This document shows positions 6,790 through 13,776 of a stretch of 18,228 bases of DNA, piece after piece. Source of the stretch: an uncultured Bacilli bacterium (GTDB taxonomy: Bacteria > Bacillota_I > Bacilli_A > RF39 > UBA660); the NCBI GenBank assembly GCA_910589335.1, contig CAJUTW010000030.1:1-18228 (forward strand), in the 5' to 3' direction. Every line of letters starts with the position of its first letter. Positions within the stretch are counted from its first letter, which is position 1. Below the pieces are notes generated by a model. That model was not told the origin of the DNA and searched no databases. It saw nothing but the letters and a program-made list of their open reading frames with translations. A program made the position numbers and the translations under genes.

Positions 6790-9700
6790 CTATTCAACTA
6801 TTAATTCTATACGATATCTTTTATCTCTATTTACTTTAAATGTATAAGTTTTATCATTAATTGTTTGTTTAATTTGTGAGATATCTCTTTGTAATAATTC
6901 GTTTAGCTCACCATAATCACTTATATTAGCTTTATTAGATATATAGATAGCATATTCACCTTTTGGAATATTAGAAATATCAATTGTATTATCAAACCAA
7001 GCTCTAGTCTTATCTAATTTATCATTTAGAGTTGCTCCTACTGTATACATTCCATTAGTTATACTTCCTAAATCATATTTATATTTTTTATAATTTGTAG
7101 TATTTTCAAATATAATTTTTCTTTCTACTTTTGCATCTTTTTTCAAATCCATACCATATGAATAAGATGTTCCTTTTATGTGGAATTTGTTATTAGTAAA
7201 CTCTAATGTTCTAAATTGATTGTATTGATTATAAGTACTTGTTGCAGTTTTATCACCAATTTTTTCACTTCTTATTAATAATTCTATTGGTAAACTATTA
7301 TCTAAATAATTATTTCTTGTAGTAATTGTTTTGTTATCAGTAAATGTAGATACTTGTTCTTTTAATACTTTATTACTAACAGTTGATTCTGCGATATATT
7401 CATCAGTAAAAGTTATAACATATAATTTATAATCTCCATCTTCTATATCTTCAGTATCAATTGTACCTTTAAACCAAGAATAAGTATAATCTTTTCCATC
7501 TGTAGAATAAACTGGTCTAGTCATTTCTTTTTTATCAGTAATCTTTTCTAATGATTGAAAATAGATATCATCATTATTTAATGATTCATAAACTAACATA
7601 AAATTGATATTAGTATCTTCTGTATGATTAATTCCTTTGATAGCATTATATCCTTTGATAGTTAACTTATTATCAATCACTTTTAAATAATCAAAATAGA
7701 ATAATGCCTCTTTTTCTTGTAAATCTTCGTTATCATATATATTTTCTATAACTGTTATTTCAATTGTTTTTTCTGTTTTATTATTAGCTGAATCTGTTAC
7801 TTGATATGTTATTTTATAGTCTCCCTCAACCTTAGTATCAACTGTATTTTCAATAACTTTTATTTTACTTGTTAAATCTCCATCTTCTGAGTCTATTGCA
7901 GTTACTCCTTCTAATTCATCAAATTCATCATTTAATAAAATTATTTGATTTACTGCATTTATTACTGGAGCTCTGTCTTTTACTACTTCTACTTTAATCT
8001 CTTTTCTAGTTTTTTTATTTTTACTATCAGCAACTTCATAAACTATTTTATAAATTCCAATAGCTTTAATATCAACATTATTTTCAATAACTTTTATTTT
8101 ACTTGTTAAATCTCCATCTTCTGTGTCTGTTGCAGTTACTCCTTCTAATTCATCAAATTCTTTATTTTGTGTTATTATTTTATCTTCTGCTGTGATTTGG
8201 GGAGCTTTATTTTCTTTAACAGTAACTTTTATTGTTTTAGTTGTTGTATTATTTGCTGAGTCTGTTACTTGATATGTTACTTCATATGTTCCTGGTTTAT
8301 TGATATCAACTGTATTTTTAATGACTTTAATTTTACTTGTTAAATTTCCATCTTCTATATCAGTTGCAGTTACTCCTTCTAATTGATTGAAAGTTGTTCC
8401 TTCTATTATTGTTTTATCCACAACATTAATAGTTGGAGAATTATTTTCCACAATAGGTGTTGATAAAGTTATAGCAACTCCTGGAGCACTTGCTAAAGTA
8501 TAACCATAAATATTATTATTATCAGTTAAACTTACAGGTACTTTGTACCATTTATTTCCACCTACATTTACAGTTTCTAATACTGGTACATAAGAGTTTG
8601 TATATAAACCACTGATTAAAGAGTATTTTGCATCTTCAGTATTATAATTTACCCAAGTATATTGGTTACCTGATACTGTAACACTAACTTTTCCATAATT
8701 AGTTGTTGTAAATTTTAAACTATCTGCACTTACCCATTCTTTTTGATCATACCAATAATCACTTGTTACTAAATATGCAACTGGTTGATTATTTAAGTAT
8801 GCTGCAGAATAAACCATAACATAACGATCTTTTAATAAAGTTTTTCCAGTATTTGATATAAGTGAAGAATCATAATAATAATTAGTATTTTTTGTTGTAA
8901 TTGCAACGCGTGGTTTTAATTCAGTATTTTCTATATATAGATTATATTCGTAATCTTTATTTTGGTAATTTGTAACATTATTTGGACTAATATATCCATT
9001 TTTACCTTTATTTATTTTTGTAACACTACTAGCTTTTACATACACATAACTATTCCAATTATAATCTCCTGATGTTATCTCATTATAATTATTATCTAAA
9101 TTTAAATCACTAACTACTTTATACCATTTTTCATTATTTCGTTCTACTTCGTCAACAATAACAAGAGCATCTTCTGCTTCAGGGTATGAATAGATAAACT
9201 TAGATGAAGTGGATGGTTCTTGATATGCATTAGTTTGTCCTTTTACTACTCCTAATTGATAATAATTATAATCTTGTAAACCTAAAGCTTTATCTAAAGA
9301 ATAATAATTAGCGGCCATTTTTTCTGACCAATAAGTATCGGATGCATATTTTACATTCATACCTATCCATTTATCACCAAATTGTGGACCAAAATAGCGC
9401 CAATCCCTTGGATGAGCATAACCATAAGTTATCCATTTAGAGGCATATCCTAAAATACTACTTGCAAATGATGCATACCAATTTGCAGCTTGAGTTGGAT
9501 TAGAATCTACAGCATTTAGTCCAAAACCATTGTTTTTATTGATAGCTAAATTACTTGTTCCATTTCCTGTTTCATTTCTACTTAAGCTTAGAGAAAGAAT
9601 TGCATTGACTCCATATTTTTCTTGTGCATAATAGAAAAATGTTCCCATACCATATAATCTTGATGATCCATTATTAGAAGCATTTCCATAAGCATTTTTT

Positions 9701-10539
9701 TTAATCCCCATATTATTTCTTATATATTCATCGATATTAATACTTGAATAACTTGTTCTTGTATGATTAGAAAGATACATATAATAGTTATAATATGGAT
9801 TTGATTTATTTACAGAGTTGTTATAATTACCGTTTTTATAATCTTTAACTAGAGTTGTTAAATTTGTATAAAAATAATGTCCATCATAACTGTAAAAGGT
9901 ACCATTATTTAGCATCTCTGGTTTGGGTCCAATTGTTCTTCCACTAGAACCATTATAGGTATTTTGAATTTTTGCAACATAGTTATGTCTTAATTCATTA
10001 TTTTGAACTGTATAAGAACTTGTTGATTTTATCCAAGTTATAGGAACGATTTCATAGGCTTGTTGCTCTATCCATCCTGTATAATTTCCTATTTTTACTT
10101 TAGCCATCCATTTATTTTTAGTACTTGAGTATGCTGTTGCAATATGTGCACCGTCTACTCCACCATATAGTGAACCTGTATCCATATAAGTGTAAGCAGT
10201 ATTTTTATTATAATCATTATAAAAATATGTTAAAGTTTCAGGATTAACACTTAAATCAAGAATACCTACATTAGCATCTATTATTTTAGTATTTCCACTA
10301 ATTTTAGTCATGATAGCTAAATCATCTGCTCCATTATTTACCATATAATTTTTGGCTTCTTCATAATTTGTAAAACATGCAACTTTATCAATTGCTCCAT
10401 CATTATGAAAACCAGCCACTTCATAATTACCACAAAGATTTCTGTTTTTATAGTTATTAACATCAAAGGCATAAACATTTTTAATATTTAAAAAAATAGT
10501 TGCTAAAGTTGTGGCAATTAAAATATTTTTTTTCTTCAT
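6790..10539 (-). CDS. Secreted multidomain endo-beta-N-acetylglucosaminidase (GH73-like) with SH3 and Ig-like repeats
   Basis: A 1249-residue exported protein. Signal peptide: MKKK, a hydrophobic core and a likely VYA cleavage site after residue 24. Domains: an SH3-like region (about 85-165); a GH73-type glucosaminidase (about 260-420) with SRNETGNG, whose Glu323 is the likely catalytic acid, and NNGFGLNAVDSNP (336-348); further SH3-like modules (about 425-505, 540-605, 610-690); three DUF5011-type Ig-like repeats of 78 residues (699-776, 777-854, 855-932); and two related C-terminal domains (about 946-1060 and 1108-1215) of unknown type. It would cut the GlcNAc-MurNAc glycan of peptidoglycan during growth, division or turnover. 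No LPXTG or C-terminal membrane segment is present, so wall retention probably depends on SH3 or C-terminal binding. The ATG at 10537-10539 follows AGGAGGTAT. Only two cysteines exist (36 and 55), a likely disulfide. Confidence 0.87.
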   Translation of the reverse strand: MKKKNILIATTLATIFLNIKNVYAFDVNNYKNRNLCGNYEVAGFHNDGAIDKVACFTNYEEAKNYMVNNGADDLAIMTKISGNTKIIDANVGILDLSVNPETLTYFYNDYNKNTAYTYMDTGSLYGGVDGAHIATAYSSTKNKWMAKVKIGNYTGWIEQQAYEIVPITWIKSTSSYTVQNNELRHNYVAKIQNTYNGSSGRTIGPKPEMLNNGTFYSYDGHYFYTNLTTLVKDYKNGNYNNSVNKSNPYYNYYMYLSNHTRTSYSSINIDEYIRNNMGIKKNAYGNASNNGSSRLYGMGTFFYYAQEKYGVNAILSLSLSRNETGNGTSNLAINKNNGFGLNAVDSNPTQAANWYASFASSILGYASKWITYGYAHPRDWRYFGPQFGDKWIGMNVKYASDTYWSEKMAANYYSLDKALGLQDYNYYQLGVVKGQTNAYQEPSTSSKFIYSYPEAEDALVIVDEVERNNEKWYKVVSDLNLDNNYNEITSGDYNWNSYVYVKASSVTKINKGKNGYISPNNVTNYQNKDYEYNLYIENTELKPRVAITTKNTNYYYDSSLISNTGKTLLKDRYVMVYSAAYLNNQPVAYLVTSDYWYDQKEWVSADSLKFTTTNYGKVSVTVSGNQYTWVNYNTEDAKYSLISGLYTNSYVPVLETVNVGGNKWYKVPVSLTDNNNIYGYTLASAPGVAITLSTPIVENNSPTINVVDKTIIEGTTFNQLEGVTATDIEDGNLTSKIKVIKNTVDINKPGTYEVTYQVTDSANNTTTKTIKVTVKENKAPQITAEDKIITQNKEFDELEGVTATDTEDGDLTSKIKVIENNVDIKAIGIYKIVYEVADSKNKKTRKEIKVEVVKDRAPVINAVNQIILLNDEFDELEGVTAIDSEDGDLTSKIKVIENTVDTKVEGDYKITYQVTDSANNKTEKTIEITVIENIYDNEDLQEKEALFYFDYLKVIDNKLTIKGYNAIKGINHTEDTNINFMLVYESLNNDDIYFQSLEKITDKKEMTRPVYSTDGKDYTYSWFKGTIDTEDIEDGDYKLYVITFTDEYIAESTVSNKVLKEQVSTFTDNKTITTRNNYLDNSLPIELLIRSEKIGDKTATSTYNQYNQFRTLEFTNNKFHIKGTSYSYGMDLKKDAKVERKIIFENTTNYKKYKYDLGSITNGMYTVGATLNDKLDKTRAWFDNTIDISNIPKGEYAIYISNKANISDYGELNELLQRDISQIKQTINDKTYTFKVNRDKRYRIELIVE
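7744..8445 (-). repeat. Three tandem 234-bp repeats encoding DUF5011-type Ig-like domains
   Basis: The same DNA segment recurs at an exact 234-bp period (for example GTTAAATCTCC at 7871, 8105 and, with one change, 8339). Units cover 8445-8212, 8211-7978 and 7977-7744. Each encodes 78 residues with the core GVTATDxEDGDLTSKIKVI and a closing V-T-D/Y-x-V-x-D-S-x-N. The second and third units are nearly identical over about 75 bp, which suggests recent duplication or ongoing homogenisation; the first is more diverged. Confidence 0.9.
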
Positions 10540-10571
10540 TTTATACCTCCTAATCCTAGTATCTTATCTAT

Positions 10572-10580
10572 ATTATAGCA
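10572..10580 (-). promoter_or_regulatory. Extended -10 promoter of the glucosaminidase gene
   Basis: The minus strand reads TGCTATAAT: a perfect TATAAT (10572-10577) with an extended TG (10579-10580). No strong -35 is seen at 16-18 bp. Transcription would start near 10565, leaving a leader of about 25 nt with AGGAGGT before the ATG. Confidence 0.6.
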
Positions 10581-10625
10581 TTTTTATAATTGTAAATATT
10601 TTTTTTGATACTTTTTTTAGGGAGA

Positions 10626-10641
10626 TTGACATTTTTTGACA
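10626..10641. promoter_or_regulatory. Direct repeat TTGACA-N4-TTGACA, candidate regulator site
   Basis: Two TTGACA hexamers start 10 bp apart (10626 and 10636), one helical turn, with no matching -10 on the plus strand. Read toward the glucosaminidase gene they are TGTCAA-N4-TGTCAA, about 60-75 bp upstream of its probable transcription start. Tandem hexamers near one helical turn are typical of OmpR-family response regulators; WalR, which controls wall hydrolases in Bacilli, uses TGTWAH-N5-TGTWAH. The match here is imperfect in base 4 and in spacing. The regulator is not known. Confidence 0.3.
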
Positions 10642-10776
10642 AATCAATTAGTTTTTATTTTTTTCTGTTACATTTGTTTTTTTCTATACTATTTAAAATT
10701 CTAATGTTATAACTTTTTTTAAATAATTATAGTATACTTTTAATTCATTAAATATTTATTAAATTATTTATGTTAC

Positions 10777-10805
10777 TTGATAAATTCATAATAATTAGAT
10801 ATAAT
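10777..10805 (+). promoter_or_regulatory. Sigma-A-type promoter of the LCP gene
   Basis: TTGATA (10777-10782), a 17-bp spacer and TATAAT (10800-10805). Transcription would start near 10811, upstream of GGAGGAG (10828-10834) and the ATG at 10839. Its position shows that the ATG at 10770 cannot be the start. Confidence 0.8.
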
Positions 10806-10838
10806 TTTATAATAAGGTTTGGTTTTTGGAGGAGAAAT

Positions 10839-12821
10839 ATGGCAAAGGAAAAAGAAATAAAAGAGAAAAAAACTGCTAATATCTTTATAGGACTATTTTT
10901 AATTATAGCTTTAGGTTGCAGTGGATTTGCAATTTATGAATTATTGCTACTTAGTTCAATTGAAACTTTAATTAGATTTATTGTTATAGGAATTATTGGT
11001 GTTTTAGATTTATATTTTATAATTAAAGCAAATAGAATTATAAAAGGTAAAATTAAGAAAAAAAAATCTGTTAATAAAGGTTTATTTATTACTATATTGT
11101 TTATATATAGTATTATCTGCTTTTTAGTAGGAGGAATAATCTTTTATGTTTATGGAAAAATTGATAGTTTAAATAAAAATACAGTTACATATACTTCTAA
11201 ATTGTTAGTTATGAATAATAATGCTGCAACTGATATTGATGATATAAATGAGATGACTATTGGAATTCTTGATGATCAAAAAAATCCTGAGGGATATATT
11301 ATTCCACAAGAAATTATTAGAGAAAATAAATTACAAGATGAGAATGAAATTAAAAAGTATGATGATTATACTTCTATGCTTGTAGATTTATACGCTAATG
11401 AACTTGATGCTATGTTTGTATCTGGAAGTTATGTTTCAATGTTTTCTGGTATTACAGGATACGAGAATATTGAAATAGATACAAAAGTAATTACAAGTAA
11501 AGATAAAAAAATGAAAAAAGCTGCAACTTCTTCAATTGAGACAGCGTCTTCTGGTAAATCTATTACAGAGCCATTTACAATTCTATTAATGGGAATTGAT
11601 TCTACTGATGAAGTTTTAGAAAAAAATGCTATTGCTAATGGTGATACTTTAATTCTTATTACTTTTAATCCTAAAACTCTTAATGCAACAATGATTTCAA
11701 TTCCTAGAGATAGTTATGTTCCAATTGCTTGTTGGAGTGGTAAACCAGAAAATAAAATTACTCATGCTGCTGCATATGGAAATGATTGTATGATAAATAC
11801 AATTCAAAATTATTTTGATACTAAGATTGATTATTATGCTAAAATTAATTTTAAAGGTTTAGTTAAATTGGTTAATGCTGTTGGTGGTGTTGAAGTTGAT
11901 GTTCCACAAGTATTATGTACTGATGATTCTTCACGTGGTGGTGAAATATGTATACAACCAGGTAGACAAGTATTAAATGGAGAACAGGCTTTAGTTTTTG
12001 CAAGAAATAGAAAAGCTTTAGCTAACGGTGATTTTGGTAGAGCACAACATCAACAAGAAATTATAATGGCTTTAGTTAATAAAATGAAAAATATTAAAGA
12101 TGTCTCTAAATTTATGGAAATTTTAAATACTATTTCTAATAGTTTAGATACAAACCTTACAACTAAGCAAATATTATCATTTTATAATGTTGGTAAAGAT
12201 ATTATTAAAAAAAGTTTAAGTTCTGACGATGCTGATTTAATAAATATTCAACAGTTATTTTTACAAGGTACTGGACAAATGATATATGATGAAAGAGCAA
12301 GAATGGTTTTATGGGATTATGTTCCTATTAATGATAGCAGAAAAGATATTATTCAAGCTATGAAAGAAAATCTAGAATTAGCTAATCATAATATTATTAA
12401 AGAATTTAGTTTTTCTATAAATGAGCCTTATGAAAAAGAAATTATAGGAAAAGGTCCTTATAAAAAAACTGGTACTTATACTCTATTACCTGATTTTACA
12501 GGAGACAGTGAAGCTACAGCTAGAGCATATGCTTTAAAAAATGGAATTTCTGTTACTTTCAAAGGCTCTGGTGGTACTGTTATAAGTCAAAGTTATCCAG
12601 CTAATAAACGTGTTGATTTAATTAAAGGTAGTGTTGTTTTAACTTTATCTGGAAGTGTCAAACAAGATACAGACGATAGTGATAAAGTAAGTGATAAAAA
12701 ACCAGTTAAACCAAATAATGATAAAGATGATGAAGATGATGATATTAAAGATAACGATGATAAGAATGAAAATAATAATCCAAGTATTGATGTTCCTGAG
12801 TCTAGTCTTCCTACTGAATAA
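10839..12821 (+). CDS. LytR-CpsA-Psr (LCP) family wall-polymer ligase with C-terminal PASTA domain
   Basis: A 660-residue protein. LCP enzymes transfer lipid-linked wall polymers (teichoic acid, capsule) to peptidoglycan on the outer membrane face. Three membrane segments lie at about 13-37, 42-63 and 80-105. Residues 138-218 look like a half of a solute-binding domain, resembling the accessory region of CpsA-type LCP proteins. The LCP catalytic domain is about 246-415, with TILLMGIDSTD, SIPRDS (Arg290/Asp291), KITHAAAYG, FARNRK (Arg389, Arg391) and DFGRAQHQQ (Arg401), the residues expected to bind the polyprenyl pyrophosphate and metal. One PASTA repeat follows (548-604), then an Asp/Asn/Lys-rich tail (609-660). 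Cys298/317 and Cys360/371 are well placed for two disulfides. The ATG at 10839 follows GGAGGAG; an upstream in-frame ATG (10770) lies before the promoter. Confidence 0.92.
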   Translation: MAKEKEIKEKKTANIFIGLFLIIALGCSGFAIYELLLLSSIETLIRFIVIGIIGVLDLYFIIKANRIIKGKIKKKKSVNKGLFITILFIYSIICFLVGGIIFYVYGKIDSLNKNTVTYTSKLLVMNNNAATDIDDINEMTIGILDDQKNPEGYIIPQEIIRENKLQDENEIKKYDDYTSMLVDLYANELDAMFVSGSYVSMFSGITGYENIEIDTKVITSKDKKMKKAATSSIETASSGKSITEPFTILLMGIDSTDEVLEKNAIANGDTLILITFNPKTLNATMISIPRDSYVPIACWSGKPENKITHAAAYGNDCMINTIQNYFDTKIDYYAKINFKGLVKLVNAVGGVEVDVPQVLCTDDSSRGGEICIQPGRQVLNGEQALVFARNRKALANGDFGRAQHQQEIIMALVNKMKNIKDVSKFMEILNTISNSLDTNLTTKQILSFYNVGKDIIKKSLSSDDADLINIQQLFLQGTGQMIYDERARMVLWDYVPINDSRKDIIQAMKENLELANHNIIKEFSFSINEPYEKEIIGKGPYKKTGTYTLLPDFTGDSEATARAYALKNGISVTFKGSGGTVISQSYPANKRVDLIKGSVVLTLSGSVKQDTDDSDKVSDKKPVKPNNDKDDEDDDIKDNDDKNENNNPSIDVPESSLPTE

Positions 12822-12824
12822 AAT

Positions 12825-12860
12825 AAAGTTAGATATTTTTATGCATCTAACTTTTTCTTT
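12825..12860 (+). terminator. Intrinsic terminator of the LCP gene
   Basis: AAAGTTAGAT (12825-12834), a 10-nt loop and ATCTAACTTT (12845-12854), running into TTTTTCTTT. A perfect 10-bp stem starting three bases after the TAA stop. Confidence 0.88.
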
Positions 12861-13122
12861 ATAATTTTTATAATAAATTATTATTAAATATATAATTTTA
12901 AGAAAATTTTGTATAACATATATAATTAATAATACTTGCTTGTAGCTTGGGTATACATATTTCTTTAAATCAATATACTTTAATGTAGTAATATTTCACT
13001 TTAAAGTTTTATAATCACAACCTTAACACTACAATTTGTAAAGATACGTCTTAGAACATGAAATATAATTACTTAAATTAAATTTAATAAGAAATTATTT
13101 TATTATTGTTCGCTTAATTTAG
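12861..13122. other. Unexplained convergent spacer between LCP and the small membrane-protein gene
   Basis: About 260 bp between two facing terminators. Neither strand has an ORF longer than a few dozen codons or a start with a good ribosome binding site. The central part (about 12935-13060) is visibly less AT-biased than usual spacers here. It holds a 6-bp inverted repeat (TGTAGT at 12984, ACTACA at 13028) around a 38-nt loop, and three CTTTAA motifs. No known RNA family was recognised. It could be a decayed gene, an antisense or small RNA, or plain spacer. Confidence 0.4.
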
Positions 13123-13151
13123 AAAAATAAAAAAACTACATTACTGTAGTT
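13123..13151 (-). terminator. Intrinsic terminator overlapping the end of the 207-residue protein gene
   Basis: On the minus strand AACTACA (13145-13151), loop GTAA, TGTAGTT (13134-13140), then a T-run, A and TTTTT. The first arm lies in the last codons of the gene, and the TAA stop (13141-13143) is in the loop. Confidence 0.85.
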
Positions 13152-13764
13152 CAACTAGTGATAACTTATTTTTATCATGGATAAAAATTAATGTTGCTTC
13201 TTTTTGATAATCTGAGAAATTATCATCTGTGTATGACCATGATACTTTTACTTTATATGCCATTTCATCATTTTGTTCATTATAAGCATATGTTTCTTTT
13301 TCAACACTTTCGATTGTAATTTCGGATACTGTTGGTAATGATTGTTTACGATTATTATAAATATTACTTTCTACATATTTATAATAAGTATCTTCAGCAT
13401 TAAGTAAAAAGTTATCGATTATTTCTTTATATACAAAATCTACTCCTCCAACATCAGTTTTAGCTACTTTATCATTTAAAGAATAAAAATCATAAATAAA
13501 CATTTCTGAAATTTTTTTTACATATGCTTCTTCATCTATGTTTTTTGAAGATAAAATCTCTTTTAATTCATCAAACATTTCTTTATATTTTTTTGGCTTA
13601 TTTTCTTTTAATTTATAATCATAATCTTTAATTTCATTTACTATTTTTACTTCATTTACTTTTTCTTTATCATTATATTTAAAATAAATGATCGCTCCAA
13701 CAACAATAGTAAATATTATAAAAATTAATATAATTACTCTTTTAACGTTCTTTTTTAATTTCAT
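13141..13764 (-). CDS. Single-pass membrane protein of unknown function, co-transcribed with LTA synthase
   Basis: Not recognised as a named family. The 207-residue protein has a basic N-terminus, one membrane segment (about 9-29) and a charged, probably extracytoplasmic part. Residues 35-75 are Lys/Glu-rich and probably helical. From about 80 to the end the pattern of helices (80-135) followed by alternating strands (145-205, with AYKVKVSWSY and ATLIFIHD) is compatible with an NTF2-like or similar alpha+beta fold, which is inference from residue pattern only. There is no cysteine and no lipobox. The ATG at 13762-13764 follows AAAGAGGTAATAAT, whose AGAGGT directly abuts the TAA of the LTA synthase gene (12-bp gap), so both are translated from one mRNA. 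A partner or accessory role for LTA synthase is suggested by this position alone. Confidence 0.78.
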   Translation of the reverse strand: MKLKKNVKRVIILIFIIFTIVVGAIIYFKYNDKEKVNEVKIVNEIKDYDYKLKENKPKKYKEMFDELKEILSSKNIDEEAYVKKISEMFIYDFYSLNDKVAKTDVGGVDFVYKEIIDNFLLNAEDTYYKYVESNIYNNRKQSLPTVSEITIESVEKETYAYNEQNDEMAYKVKVSWSYTDDNFSDYQKEATLIFIHDKNKLSLVELQ

Positions 13765-13776
13765 ATTATTACCTCT

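Noticed and set aside
7744..8445. Regular repeats considered as a CRISPR-like array.
   Set aside because: Units are coding, 234 bp long, in frame and translate to Ig-like domains.
10770..10838. Longer LCP protein starting at the ATG at 10770.
   Set aside because: A TTGATA-N17-TATAAT promoter lies inside this stretch and the strong GGAGGAG site serves the ATG at 10839, which also begins with a typical charged membrane-protein N-terminus.
12926..12958. Ten-codon minus-strand frame in the unexplained spacer (MYTQATSKYY).
   Set aside because: Too short and preceded by only a weak AAAGAA; nothing distinguishes it from chance.
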